Positions 1 through 9,706 of a DNA stretch of 64,000 nt are shown here, in pieces. The stretch is from the NCBI RefSeq assembly GCF_008329565.1, contig NZ_NPKT01000005.1, positions 1-64,000 on the forward strand. Reading direction: 5' to 3'. Below the pieces are notes generated by a model, which saw only the letters and a program-made list of their open reading frames with translations, was not told where the DNA came from and did not search any database. Source of the DNA: Mycolicibacterium sp. P1-5 (lineage in GTDB: Bacteria > Actinomycetota > Actinomycetes > Mycobacteriales > Mycobacteriaceae). The first letter of the stretch is position 1, and every line of letters begins with the position of its first letter. The position numbers and the translations under genes are program-made.

Positions 1-795
1 CTGTCGCAGATAGAGGGCGCCGTGTTTGGCGTCAAGCGCCTGCGCAGTGCGCGACACGATGATCGAACCCGCGGACGCCAGATCAGGTGCCGCCTGCACC
101 TCGGTCATCAGATTCGCCTGAATCTCCTTGGAGCGGCGTGCCTTTTCGTTCTGTTCGGCCGCACGCGTCACGGTGCGGTGGATATTGCGGCTGGTGAAAT
201 ACAGCAGAATGCCCAGTACCAGGACAATGGCGCTGGCCAGGATCCACAGCACTGTCCGAGCGAACGAAATCGCTTGTCCGGCACGTTGGTTGGCGCGGTC
301 TACAGCACTGACCGCGTCCTGCTCGATTTGGCGCAGTTGAGTTTCCAGAGGCGCAACCTGGTTTCCGAGGTCCCTGGCCGTCGCCGCTGCCTGGCCGGGG
401 TTCTGGGGATTCTGAACTTCGGCGCGATAGCTCAACCGGAAACTGTTCCAATTCGACAGGGCTTGCTGATACTGCAGGCGGATGGTCCCGGTGGCTTCAT
501 CTTCAGCGCCCGCCCGAAGCTCGGTGTCTACCGCCTTGTCGAGTTGGTCGAGTTCGCTGTTGAGCTCAGCGCGGCGGGCGGGGTCCGTGGTGAACACCAG
601 CCGGTCATGGGCGACGAGCAATGCCTGCAAATCTCGCTGGACGGCGATGGCCCCGACCTGATCTTCGCGAGCCGCGTTGCGACTCTCGAAAAGTGCATTG
701 ATGTGGTTGATCTGAACGGTGTAGAGCGTATTCGCCAGGATGACCGCGAGAAGTGCGCATCCGCACACGATCGCCAATCTGGTCGCAAGCTTCAT
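1..795 (-). CDS. Membrane sensor protein, probably histidine kinase (3' end outside window)
   Basis: The reading frame starts at the ATG at 795 and runs off the window edge, so only the first 265 residues are visible. They show a membrane anchor (about residues 2-24), a roughly 140-residue helical extracytoplasmic region like CHASE3 or four-helix-bundle sensors, a second membrane helix (about 170-195), a charged helix, and the start of a GAF-like domain. This order is typical of sensor kinases that pass an external signal to a cytoplasmic transmitter; the transmitter itself is not visible, so kinase is an inference. The start lies only 6 bases after the stop of the upstream receiver-GGDEF-EAL gene, so the two are probably co-transcribed and may act in one signalling route. 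Confidence 0.7.
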   Translation of the reverse strand, partial: MKLATRLAIVCGCALLAVILANTLYTVQINHINALFESRNAAREDQVGAIAVQRDLQALLVAHDRLVFTTDPARRAELNSELDQLDKAVDTELRAGAEDEATGTIRLQYQQALSNWNSFRLSYRAEVQNPQNPGQAAATARDLGNQVAPLETQLRQIEQDAVSAVDRANQRAGQAISFARTVLWILASAIVLVLGILLYFTSRNIHRTVTRAAEQNEKARRSKEIQANLMTEVQAAPDLASAGSIIVSRTAQALDAKHGALYLRQ

Positions 796-801
796 ATCAC
801 C

Positions 802-3396
802 CTAGCTCTCACCGGTAACCTTCATTCTCCGAGCAGCGGGCCACTTCTTCACCTCTTCAGCAAGGTCCGTCGCCTCAATCGGGTGGGCGTACGAAAAACC
901 CTGTTGCAGGACGCATCCCGCTTCCCTCAACCAGTCGGCCTGCTTCTGGTTCTCGACGCCCTCGGCAATCAGATCGACCTGCATGCACGCAGCCAGTGCA
1001 ATCTGGCTGCGTACCAGTCGTTGTACGCGCTGGTCATCATGAACCTCGGCGACGAACGTGCGGTCGATCTTGAGCCAGTCGACCGGGATGTGCAGCAGAT
1101 TCGTCATGCTGGCATGGTCGACACCGAAATCGTCTATGGCCAGGTTGAACCCGATGCTTCTAGCATGCCGCAAAGCGACACACGCCGGTGCCGGGTCGCG
1201 ATAGAACGTGCGCTCGGTGATTTCCAGGCAGATGTTCTCCGGCGGGATCCCGTTGTCACGCTGGACACCGATCAGGTCGTCGAGGAAGCTGGCCTCGAAC
1301 ACGTGGTCGGGCGAGATGTTCACGTGCAGCTTCAGGTCATCTCGTCCCAGGGCCGCGAAGTCCTCGAAACTGCGCGCCAGGATCCATCTGCTCAACGGGG
1401 TGATCTGCCCGGCACTCTCGGCCAGCGCAATGATGTCGGTTGCGGGCATCTCTTTGTCACCGACCCGCAAACGAACCAGGGCCTCAAGCCCGAAAAGCTC
1501 CCCGGTGGCCGAATTCACGATCGGTTGGTAGGCCATCCGAAACTCCGAGCGGGCAATGGCATCCGCCACTTCCGATCGCAGATCCACCTTGCCCTTGTGC
1601 AGCGAGCCGATCCCATCGGTGTAGAGGACACATTCCTCGAGCCGGTTCTTCTTCGACTCGAACATGGCGATGTCGGCCTGAAAGAGCAGCTCCTCGGGAG
1701 TGTGTGCGCTCGCGCCGAGACACGAGATACCCATGCTCAGCGACGGATACAGTGTCACGTTCTTACAATGAATCGGCTCGGCCTGAACCTGCTGCAGGAT
1801 TCGGTTTCCCACCGCGACGGCATCGTCGATCGACCGCACATCTTCGAACACGACGATGAACTCGTCCCCTCCGATGCGACAGACCAGGGCGTCGCTGCCG
1901 GTGGCCGACCGGAGGCGCACCGCCACTTCGACGAGCAGCTCGTCGCCGGTGTCGTGGCCGTAGGTGTCGTTGACCGATTTGAACCTGTTGACGTCCATGT
2001 ACATCAGCGCCACCAGGTTTCCGTCGTCCTGCCGGCGGGACAGCTCCGCGAGTCGCTCATTCAGTTGCCGTCGATTGGCCAAATCGGTCAGCGGGTCGTG
2101 GCTTGCGAGATGGCTGATCACCAGTTGGGCTTGCTTGATTTCGGTCAAGTCATGAACCACGACCGCAACGTGCAGATCGATCGAGTCACCGATCGGCGAC
2201 AGTGTGATCAGGACGTCGACGGGGCGGCGGAGGCCGGCGGCGAACGTCATCTCCATCGACACCTCCTGGTGCGTCGCCAGGGTGCTGTCCAGTTGTTCAC
2301 GCAACCGTTCGCGGTGCCCATCGACGGCGAGCTCCACGATGGACCGGCCGATCAGGCTGTCGGCGTGCCCGCTGAAAAGTGCAGTCGCAGCTCTGTTGCA
2401 ACTGCGGATTGCACCTGTGGCGTCAACGGCGAGGATCGCGTCAGCGGTGGCCTGCATGACGGCGGCATATTCGGTCTGAACGCGGTAGAGCGTGGCGTTG
2501 GAGATCGCGAGAGCGGCCGCTACCGATGTGCCGCGGAACAACGCGGTCTCGACTTCGGAGAAGGCGGGACCATCGGTTCGGCCGACACAGAGAATGCCGA
2601 CAGGTTCCCCTCGAGCCGACAACTCTTGGATCATGACCGCGCCGCCGGGCATCGGACTGCGGACCCCGCCGGATGCCTGCTCGACGAGCCATTGCTGCAG
2701 CAACTCCGACCTTCGATCCGCCCCCGTGTGTGAGAACGAGTCCTGCCACTCGCTGCCCGGCGCAGGGAGACGAAGCAGGCATGCCGCATCGAACATCTGG
2801 CTCATCTCGGCGACGATGGTCTTCTCAAGGGTGCGCAGGTCGATGCTGTCCTCGGCAAAGGTGTTGGCCAACCGAGCCCGTCGCCGGGTAAAGGCAAGCT
2901 CCTCCCGCTGCCGGCTCTCGGCGGCACGTGCGATCTGGAGTTGCTGGTCATGCAGCCGCGCTGCCTCCATGTGAAGTTTGGCAAACGATTGATCCAGCTC
3001 CAGCAAAGCCTTTACTTTGGCGTAGAGCACCGCCGCGGAAACCGGCTTGAGCAGAAAATCGACCGCCCCGAGGTCGTAGCCGCGGTCGAGATCGCCGTCG
3101 TCCGCCTGGCCGGTGAGGAAAATGATCGGCGTCGAGGCCAACTCGTCGGCTTCCCGGATGAGTCGTGCGGTCTCGAATCCGCCCATCCCCGGCATATTGA
3201 TGTCGAGCACGATCACCGCCACCTTGTGCTGGAGCAGTGCGGTGAGCGCCTCCTCGCCCGAACCTGCCTGGACAAGTTCGCAGTCCAAGGGTGTGAGCAC
3301 GGTGCACAACAGCTCCCGGAGCCGGTCATCGTCGTCGACCACCAGGACCGTCTGTTTGCGCTCGGTTGTCGTGGGCTCCTGCACCACGCCATCCAT
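802..3396 (-). CDS. Response regulator with GAF, PAS, GGDEF and EAL domains (c-di-GMP turnover)
   Basis: 864-residue cytoplasmic signalling protein. Order of domains: receiver (about 15-130, phospho-acceptor Asp65 in VLDINMPG), coiled linker, GAF (about 195-305), PAS (about 308-425), GGDEF (about 435-600, intact GGDEF at 509-513), EAL (about 612-850). The EAL domain keeps its catalytic set: EAL at 638-640, Asn in HVNIS, Glu in LEITE, the Asp pair in IDDFG, Lys in LKID and Glu in AEGVE. No RxxD inhibitory site precedes GGDEF. It may therefore both make and break c-di-GMP, switched by phosphorylation, probably from the kinase-like partner encoded directly downstream. Start: the ATG at 3396 is used because the receiver begins soon after; a GTG two codons upstream (3402) is better spaced from GGAGGG and is a real alternative. 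Confidence 0.88.
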   Translation of the reverse strand: MDGVVQEPTTTERKQTVLVVDDDDRLRELLCTVLTPLDCELVQAGSGEEALTALLQHKVAVIVLDINMPGMGGFETARLIREADELASTPIIFLTGQADDGDLDRGYDLGAVDFLLKPVSAAVLYAKVKALLELDQSFAKLHMEAARLHDQQLQIARAAESRQREELAFTRRRARLANTFAEDSIDLRTLEKTIVAEMSQMFDAACLLRLPAPGSEWQDSFSHTGADRRSELLQQWLVEQASGGVRSPMPGGAVMIQELSARGEPVGILCVGRTDGPAFSEVETALFRGTSVAAALAISNATLYRVQTEYAAVMQATADAILAVDATGAIRSCNRAATALFSGHADSLIGRSIVELAVDGHRERLREQLDSTLATHQEVSMEMTFAAGLRRPVDVLITLSPIGDSIDLHVAVVVHDLTEIKQAQLVISHLASHDPLTDLANRRQLNERLAELSRRQDDGNLVALMYMDVNRFKSVNDTYGHDTGDELLVEVAVRLRSATGSDALVCRIGGDEFIVVFEDVRSIDDAVAVGNRILQQVQAEPIHCKNVTLYPSLSMGISCLGASAHTPEELLFQADIAMFESKKNRLEECVLYTDGIGSLHKGKVDLRSEVADAIARSEFRMAYQPIVNSATGELFGLEALVRLRVGDKEMPATDIIALAESAGQITPLSRWILARSFEDFAALGRDDLKLHVNISPDHVFEASFLDDLIGVQRDNGIPPENICLEITERTFYRDPAPACVALRHARSIGFNLAIDDFGVDHASMTNLLHIPVDWLKIDRTFVAEVHDDQRVQRLVRSQIALAACMQVDLIAEGVENQKQADWLREAGCVLQQGFSYAHPIEATDLAEEVKKWPAARRMKVTGES

Positions 3397-3872
3397 CAGC
3401 ACAGGATTAATGTTCCCTCCCACTCGAGCTCTGGCACAAGTATTCGAAGTTTCACTCCCGGGACTCTTTTCCAGGAACAACGGCTCGTTCCACAAGTGTG
3501 CGTTGGGCCGCGCGTGACCAGACGCCAATCGAAAAATTCAGCAAATTTAGTCGCCTAACCGTGATGTGGTCGATGCGCCCGTCGGCTTCCGATCAGTCCG
3601 CCCTGTTCGACGTGAACCTCCGGTGTACCTTCCGTCGCGGTTCGGGGTGATGGATCACACGAGGCCGCGCAAACCTCCACTGCACAATATCGACCACACC
3701 GAATCGGCGTTCCGTATCTGAGCGCTCGGGTAGATCAGACGGGTGTTGGGTCCGGAGCCGCAGGACCAGACTCCCACCAATCGGCCTCCGTCTCCGCAGA
3801 TATTGAGTCTCGGCAAACAGCTTTACCGGCCTTCGCATTCCAGTGCAGATTCGCGGGTCGTGCGGTCTACTG
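3397..3872. other. Divergent intergenic region between two c-di-GMP genes
   Basis: 476 bases between two divergently transcribed GGDEF/EAL genes. I see no supported gene; the reading frames here lack a ribosome site and family resemblance. It must hold both promoters. On the plus side TCTACT sits immediately before the start codons at 3873 and 3879 and could be a -10 for a leaderless transcript beginning at 3879. Confidence 0.5.
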
Positions 3873-6002
3873 ATGGCTATGCGGTTCGAGGGGGTGGACG
3901 AGCCACTGACAGACGACGGGCCGGAGATTCCCGTCGAACTCGTTCGTACCCTTTTGAGCCTTTTGCGAAGCCGTCTCGGGTTGGAAACCGCCTGGCTGGC
4001 CTCTTTCCGCGACGGGATGCAAACGTTCGAGGTGCTCGACGGAGACACTGACGCAGTACGTTTTACATCCGGTGACCGTGCGTCACTGTTCGATTCCTAT
4101 TGTGTTCGGGTCATCGACGGGCGGCTGCCCGGCATCATTCCCGATACCCGGGCCGACCAGACCACCGATGCCCTTCCCGTCACTCACGAATTCGGCCTCG
4201 GCGCGTACGTCGGTGTCCCGGTGCTCAACCGCAACGGCGGCACGGTCGGAATGGTCTGTGCCGTCAGCCGCGAAGCGAAGCCCCACCTCGCCGATATCGA
4301 CCTGCGCATCGTCAAGCAGGTCGCCGAACTCATCGGCACACTCATCGAGTCTCCGGAGAGTGGCACCGATACCACCGCGGCCCAGCGCGCGGCGATTCGG
4401 AGGGTCGTGTACCAGCGCGACTTCGAGGTGGTGTTCCAGTCGGTCCACGATGTGCCGACCGGCAAGGTGGTCGGTGTCGAGGCGCTCGCCCGTTTTCCCC
4501 GCGAACCGTTTCGCCCCGACGGATTCCTCGCGCAGGCCGCGCTGTTGGGGCTGGGCATCGAGTTGGAGACCGCGATCGTGGCGCGGGTCATCTCGATGAT
4601 GCCCCAGCTGCCCGAGGACATTTTCGTTGCGGTGAACATCTCCCCCGCGGCGGCGCTGGTCGCTCCGTGGACTCAAATGCTGGCCGATGTCGACCCTTCG
4701 CGAATTGTGTTGGAGCTGACCGAACACGACGCAGTTCTCGACTACGGTGCGCTGGACGACGCACTGGAGCCATGCCGGGCGCGAGGCGTCCGGGTGGCGG
4801 TCGACGACGTCGGCGCCGGCTTCTCCTCGTTTTCTCATGTACTTGAACTGAGTCCCGAATTCGTCAAGATCGACCAGTCGATCACCCGCCATATCGACGT
4901 CGACGACGCCAGGCGCAGACTGGCGCATGCCATCGCCGAGCTGGCCGGCCAGATGGGCGCGACGGTGATCGCCGAAGGTGTTGAGACACAGGGTGAACTC
5001 GATACCATCAACGCGGTCGGCATCAGCTCGGCTCAAGGGTATTACCTCAGCCGCCCACGACCGCTCGTGCACGGATTTCCGGCTGCTGCGGCGGCCGCGT
5101 CGAGCGATCTGCTTCCTACTGCCGTCGACCTACTCGGCGAGCGGCGGTTCGAACTGGCACTTGCCCATTCGCCGATCGGGATGGCGGTGGTGGGGTTGGA
5201 CGGTACGTTCCTGCGCACCAACCGCGCCCTGCGGACGATGCTCGGATACACCAAACGCGAGTTGGCCGAACTCACCTTTCAAGAGATCACCCACCCTGAC
5301 GATCTCGAGGCCGACATCACACTTCTCACCGAATGTCTTGAGGGGCGGCGGCGCTCCTATCGCATCGACAAGCGATACATCGCGGCCGACGGCCGCGTCG
5401 TGTGGGGCGCGTTGACCGTTGTGGTGGTGCAAGCACCGCGAGATCAGCCACGCTACTTCGTATCCCAGATCGTGGATGTGACTGCAGACCGCCTCCGTGA
5501 GGCCGCTCTGGCGCGCCAGGCTGCGACCGACCCGCTGACCGGGGTCGCGAACCGATCAGCCGGCTGGAGCCGCCTCGAACAGCTCCAGGTCAGCGGACGG
5601 GGATACGGGATCTTGTTCTGCGATATCGAGCGCTTCAAAGCCGTCAACGATCACCACGGCCACCGGGCCGGTGACCAGTTACTGGTGCAGGTCGCCGGTC
5701 ATCTGCAAGCGGCGGTCGGGGACGACGATGTCGTCGCCCGCTGGGGCGGCGACGAATTTCTGGTGATCACCGATTCGGTCAACGACTGGGAACTGGCGCG
5801 TCTGGCCGACCGGATCACCGACCAGTTGGACAGGGCGCCGATGGCGCTCGGTGAGGGCAAGCAGGCCGCCGCCCGGTTGACCATTGGATTCGCCGCCCAC
5901 CACACCGGCGACGGACGGTCGATCGACGCCGTCCTCGAGCATGCCGACCAGGCCATGTACAACAAGCGACGCCGCCGACGCCGACGGGCCACGGGTAGTT
6001 AG
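3873..6002 (+). CDS. GAF-EAL-PAS-GGDEF protein (c-di-GMP turnover)
   Basis: 709 residues, no membrane segment. Domains: GAF (about 20-158), EAL (about 170-410, with VEALARF, VNISPAA, LELTE, VDDVGAG, VKIDQS and AEGVETQ all present), PAS (about 430-545) and GGDEF (about 555-705, WGGDEF intact, no RxxD inhibitory site). The order is reversed from the usual GGDEF-then-EAL tandem. Both active sites look complete. The gene is divergent from the receiver-GGDEF-EAL gene, so this short region holds two potentially bifunctional enzymes. The C-terminus ends in a very basic Arg run. Start: MAMRF at 3873; the second Met (3879) is possible if the message is leaderless, and an upstream ATG at 3843 has no support. 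Confidence 0.87.
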   Translation: MAMRFEGVDEPLTDDGPEIPVELVRTLLSLLRSRLGLETAWLASFRDGMQTFEVLDGDTDAVRFTSGDRASLFDSYCVRVIDGRLPGIIPDTRADQTTDALPVTHEFGLGAYVGVPVLNRNGGTVGMVCAVSREAKPHLADIDLRIVKQVAELIGTLIESPESGTDTTAAQRAAIRRVVYQRDFEVVFQSVHDVPTGKVVGVEALARFPREPFRPDGFLAQAALLGLGIELETAIVARVISMMPQLPEDIFVAVNISPAAALVAPWTQMLADVDPSRIVLELTEHDAVLDYGALDDALEPCRARGVRVAVDDVGAGFSSFSHVLELSPEFVKIDQSITRHIDVDDARRRLAHAIAELAGQMGATVIAEGVETQGELDTINAVGISSAQGYYLSRPRPLVHGFPAAAAAASSDLLPTAVDLLGERRFELALAHSPIGMAVVGLDGTFLRTNRALRTMLGYTKRELAELTFQEITHPDDLEADITLLTECLEGRRRSYRIDKRYIAADGRVVWGALTVVVVQAPRDQPRYFVSQIVDVTADRLREAALARQAATDPLTGVANRSAGWSRLEQLQVSGRGYGILFCDIERFKAVNDHHGHRAGDQLLVQVAGHLQAAVGDDDVVARWGGDEFLVITDSVNDWELARLADRITDQLDRAPMALGEGKQAAARLTIGFAAHHTGDGRSIDAVLEHADQAMYNKRRRRRRRATGS

Positions 6003-6045
6003 ATCCACTTGTCTGGGTACTCCTTGGCGCAGTAAGGAGGTTCCG

Positions 6046-6270
6046 ATGGACAACATCTGGGAGGTCGTCGCCGGGGATTCGTACGATCCCGGTAACCCGA
6101 GCAACGGCGCGCAGGAGCAGGTCATCCTTCGCGGGAACGAAGAAGAAGCGCGGCGGGTGTACGCCGACAGCATTTCCGAGGCGGCCGAACGCGGCCATGC
6201 GTACGTCAAGCTGCGGTGCGGTGGCGGCGATGTCGAGACCTGGCCGCCGCCCACCGGGTGGACGGTCTGA
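6046..6270 (+). CDS. Small acidic hypothetical protein (74 aa)
   Basis: A strong ribosome site (AAGGAGG) lies 5 bases before the ATG at 6046, which decides the start. The protein is soluble, with no signal or membrane segment, and contains a central Glu/Ala-rich helix (NEEEARRVYADS) and a Trp-Pro-Pro-Pro tail. No family is recognised. It follows the GAF-EAL-PAS-GGDEF gene by 43 bases and may be co-transcribed with it, but nothing in its sequence ties it to c-di-GMP. Confidence 0.7.
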   Translation: MDNIWEVVAGDSYDPGNPSNGAQEQVILRGNEEEARRVYADSISEAAERGHAYVKLRCGGGDVETWPPPTGWTV

Positions 6271-6298
6271 CAACCCGCGACAGTCCTTTGTTAGTTCG

Positions 6299-6318
6299 GG
6301 TAACGTTTTGGTGTTACC
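6299..6318. promoter_or_regulatory. Inverted repeat upstream of the small membrane protein gene
   Basis: GGTAAC and GTTACC, separated by 8 bases, form a perfect 6-bp inverted repeat 25 bases before the start at 6344. It could be an operator or a weak hairpin; there is no T-run, so a terminator is unlikely. Confidence 0.3.
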
Positions 6319-6343
6319 GCGCGTGCAGAACAGGAGCGATCAG

Positions 6344-6823
6344 ATGAACCTTGGCGCCTGGGGTGATCTCACCATCCTTGCTGCCATAGTCGAGATCGTC
6401 TTGGCCACTTGTGTATTCGTCTACATCAGCCGCCTGGAGCGGCGGACGTCGCACCCGATGGGCGACCAGGTGGGCGCACACAAGGCGGTGCTGGCCAAGG
6501 TTCGCCGACGTGAGCCGTTGACGCAGGACGAATTCGACTACGCGAGCGAACTGGTCGCCGATGCTCGCTCTCCGCTGGCGTACGCGATCCCCGCGGCGCT
6601 GTTCACCATCGGCTTCTTCTACGTCGTCGGCTGCCTGTTCATGCTGCATCTCGACGGCGGCAACCCTTCGTTCCGGACATTCATCGGCGGCATCCCGATG
6701 TTGACGTCGATGAACATCGCTGGCCAGTTGCGCCGGGTCGCGGGCATGAAGAGCAAGCTGCGGGACGTGCCGATACTGGAAAACGAGGACACCAACCGGC
6801 TCACTTCCGTTGGCAGCGCCTGA
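6344..6823 (+). CDS. Small membrane protein of unknown function
   Basis: 159 residues. A membrane helix at about 9-28 is followed by a charged cytoplasmic segment (RLERR to about 80), and a second helix pair at about 85-108 and possibly 118-135. No catalytic motif is seen and I do not recognise the family. The start at 6344 has AGGAG 7 bases upstream. The gene ends 6 bases before the convergent mmpL stop. The soluble part between helices is rich in Arg, Glu and Asp, as in many mycobacterial membrane proteins of unknown role. Confidence 0.75.
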   Translation: MNLGAWGDLTILAAIVEIVLATCVFVYISRLERRTSHPMGDQVGAHKAVLAKVRRREPLTQDEFDYASELVADARSPLAYAIPAALFTIGFFYVVGCLFMLHLDGGNPSFRTFIGGIPMLTSMNIAGQLRRVAGMKSKLRDVPILENEDTNRLTSVGSA

Positions 6824-6829
6824 CTTTCG

Positions 6830-9706
6830 TCACTTCGGCGCTTTGGCCACCGGGTCGCCGTCCTCCCACAGCAGCAGCTGACGAACCGACTGGCGGGTTC
6901 CGTACGGCTGGAGCATCCGACTGGCGGGACGCGGCCGCACCTTCAGTGGCCACCAGAACCACCGACCGAGTAGTGCCGCGACCGCCGGCGTCATGAACGA
7001 GCGCACGATCAGCGTGTCGAACAGCAGGCCGAGGGCGATCGTCGTCCCGATCTGCCCGAGAATCCTCAAGTCGGCGAAGATGAACGATGCCATCGTCGCG
7101 GCGAAGACCATACCGGCTGCCGTCACCACCGCACCCGACCCGGCCATCGCCCGAATGATGCCGGTATTCAGCCCGGCGTGAATCTCCTCTTTGAAGCGCG
7201 ATATCAGTAGCAGGTTGTAGTCGGATCCAACCGCCAACAACAGAATGATGGCCAGCGCCAACACGATCCAGAACAGATGAATTCCGAAGATGTCCTGCCA
7301 GATCAATACCGACAGCCCGAACGAGGCGCCCAACGACAGCGCCACGGTGCCAACGATCACGAACGCCGCAACGATGCTGCGGGTGATGAACATCATCACG
7401 AGCAGGATCAGGCTGAGCGCGGCAATCCCGGCGATAATGAGGTCGTACTCGGCCCCGTCCTGAATGTCCTTGTAGGTGGCGGCGGTACCGGCGAGATAGA
7501 CCTTCGAGCCCGCCAGCGGTGTTCCCTTGACGGCTTCCTGCGCGGCGTGCCGGATGGAGTCTATGTGCGAAATACCTTCGGGCGTCGCGGGATCCCCATC
7601 GTGGGTGATGATCATCCGGGCGGCTTTGCCGTCGGGTGACAGGAACAGCTTCATGCCGCGCTCGAACTCCGGGTTGGTGAACGCCTCCGGCGGCAGATAG
7701 AACGAGTCGTCGGTCTTGGAGGCGTCATATGCCTGGCCCAGTGCGGTCGAGTTCTGCAGTGCCGCTTGCGCTTGGTCATTGATCCCGGAGGTGGTGGCAT
7801 AGTTGGTCAGCGTCAGATCCCGGTTGGTCTGCTGACTTTCGATCTGCGGTGGAATCAGTGCAAGTAACTTCGGTTGCAGCGCATCGAGTTTGGCGATACT
7901 GCCGGCAACGTTGCCCAGCTGGTCAGTCAGCGCGTCAATGCCGTCGAGCGCGTCGAACAGCGATCGCAGCGCCGCGCAGACCGGGATGTCGTAACAGTGC
8001 GGCTCCCAATAGAAGTAGTTGCGCAGTGGGCGGAAGAAGTCGTCAAAGTTGGCGATCTTGTTGCGCAGATCCTGCGCGGTGGCAACGGTGTCCTGGAAGG
8101 CCTTGGTCTGCTCATCGGTGACCGCGCTGGACTGCTGCTGCAGCGCATACTGCTGGCGCAGAATGTCGATCGAGGTGTTGATCACGTCGACCTGCTTGAG
8201 CAGGTCTTCGCCGCGAGCCTGTTGGAAGGGCAGATTGTTGATCTGTGAGGCACTTCCGGCGCTGATCTGGAACGGGATCGACGTGTGGTCCAGAGGGGTG
8301 CCCAACGGGCGGGTGATCGACTGCACCTGGGCGATGCCGTCGCTGTGGAACACCGCCTTGGCGACCCGTTCCAAGAGGATCATGTCGGTGGAATTGCGCA
8401 GATCGTGGTCTGTTTCGACCATCAGCAGCTCAGGATTGAGCCGAGCCTGGGAGAAGTGGCGTTCGGCCGCGGTGTAGCCGACGTTGGCCGGTGCGCTGGC
8501 CGGCATGTATCCCCGGGCGTCATAGCTGGTCTTGTAGGCGGGTAGCGCGATCAGGCCGATCAGCGCGATCGCTACCGTCACCACCAGGACCGGACCGGGC
8601 CAGCGCACGATCGCGGTACCGATGCGCCGCCAGCCTTGGGTGCGCATCGCGCGGGCGGGTTCGAACAAACCGAAATGGCGGCCGATGATCAACAGGGCCG
8701 GCGCGAGCGTCAGCGCCGCCACAACGGCGACGAGCACGCCGATGCCGGCGGGGACTCCCAAGCTGTTGAAGTAGGGCAACCGGGTGAAGGTCAGACACAG
8801 CACCGCGCCGGCGATCGTCAAACCCGAGCCCAAGATGATGTGTGCGGTTCCGTGGTACATCGAGTTGTATGCCGAGACCCGATCCGCGCCGGCATAGCGC
8901 GCTTCGTGGAAGCGGCCGAGCAGGAAGATCGCATAGTCGGTTCCGGCGGCGATCACCAACAGCGTCAACAAGTTCGTCGAATATGTCGAGAGTTGGATGA
9001 TTCCGGCGTTCGCGAGCACTGCGACCGATCCGCGGGACGCGGTCAGCTCGATCATCACCGTGAAGATCACGAAGAACACGGTGGTGAGCCGGCGGTAGAG
9101 GAAGAACAGCATCAACGCGATCACCCCGATGGTGATCAGCGTGGTTTTCAACGTGCCGTGGCGGCCTACCTCGAACTGGTCGGTGACCAGAGGCGCGGCA
9201 CCGGTGACATAGGCCTTGAGTCCCGCCGGCGGCGGTGTGTTGTTGACGATGTTGCGTACCGAATCGACCGACTCATTGGCCAGCGACTCACCCTGGTTAC
9301 CGGCCAGATACAGCTGAACCAGGGCCGCCTTGCCGTCCGCGCTCTGCGAGCCGGCCGCCGTCAGCGGGTCACCCCAGAAGTCCTGGATGTGCTGAACGTG
9401 CTTGGTGTCCTGCTGAAGCTTCTTGATCAGGCCGTCGTAATAGCGGTGCGCCTCGGCACCGAGCGGCTGGTCACCTTCCAGGACGATCATCGCCGAACTG
9501 TCGGAGTCGAATTCGCCGAACACCTTGCCGATGCGTTTGGCGGCGAGCAGCGACGGCGAATCCTGCGGGCTCAGCGAGACGTTGTGCGACTCGGCGACGG
9601 TCTCCAGTTGCGGGACGAAGACATTGGTCACTACCGCAAGGCCCAGCCAGAACAGCGCGATGAGTACCGAGAACCGCCGGATGAAGTCGGGAATCCGGTG
9701 GGTCAT
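6830..9706 (-). CDS. mmpL: MmpL family RND transporter
   Basis: 958 residues, typical MmpL length. These inner-membrane proton-driven transporters move lipids, siderophores or drugs to the mycobacterial envelope. Two six-helix halves are visible, each with a large periplasmic domain. The proton-relay Asp-Tyr pairs appear as GTDYAIFLLGR in the first half and GSDYNLLLISR in the second. The start MTHRIPDFIRRF overlaps the mmpS stop by 4 bases (ATGA), so the two proteins are translationally coupled, matching the known MmpS-MmpL partnership. The periplasmic loop after the first half is long and Gln/Asp-rich. No lipid-biosynthesis gene adjoins it, so the cargo cannot be deduced; the subfamily (MmpL4/5-like) is an impression only. 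Confidence 0.93.
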   Translation of the reverse strand: MTHRIPDFIRRFSVLIALFWLGLAVVTNVFVPQLETVAESHNVSLSPQDSPSLLAAKRIGKVFGEFDSDSSAMIVLEGDQPLGAEAHRYYDGLIKKLQQDTKHVQHIQDFWGDPLTAAGSQSADGKAALVQLYLAGNQGESLANESVDSVRNIVNNTPPPAGLKAYVTGAAPLVTDQFEVGRHGTLKTTLITIGVIALMLFFLYRRLTTVFFVIFTVMIELTASRGSVAVLANAGIIQLSTYSTNLLTLLVIAAGTDYAIFLLGRFHEARYAGADRVSAYNSMYHGTAHIILGSGLTIAGAVLCLTFTRLPYFNSLGVPAGIGVLVAVVAALTLAPALLIIGRHFGLFEPARAMRTQGWRRIGTAIVRWPGPVLVVTVAIALIGLIALPAYKTSYDARGYMPASAPANVGYTAAERHFSQARLNPELLMVETDHDLRNSTDMILLERVAKAVFHSDGIAQVQSITRPLGTPLDHTSIPFQISAGSASQINNLPFQQARGEDLLKQVDVINTSIDILRQQYALQQQSSAVTDEQTKAFQDTVATAQDLRNKIANFDDFFRPLRNYFYWEPHCYDIPVCAALRSLFDALDGIDALTDQLGNVAGSIAKLDALQPKLLALIPPQIESQQTNRDLTLTNYATTSGINDQAQAALQNSTALGQAYDASKTDDSFYLPPEAFTNPEFERGMKLFLSPDGKAARMIITHDGDPATPEGISHIDSIRHAAQEAVKGTPLAGSKVYLAGTAATYKDIQDGAEYDLIIAGIAALSLILLVMMFITRSIVAAFVIVGTVALSLGASFGLSVLIWQDIFGIHLFWIVLALAIILLLAVGSDYNLLLISRFKEEIHAGLNTGIIRAMAGSGAVVTAAGMVFAATMASFIFADLRILGQIGTTIALGLLFDTLIVRSFMTPAVAALLGRWFWWPLKVRPRPASRMLQPYGTRQSVRQLLLWEDGDPVAKAPK

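Noticed and set aside
22..2733. Long plus-strand open frame (903 codons) across the kinase and GGDEF-EAL genes
   Set aside because: It is antisense to two clear signalling genes, shows no family resemblance and no ribosome site; such frames arise from high third-position GC.
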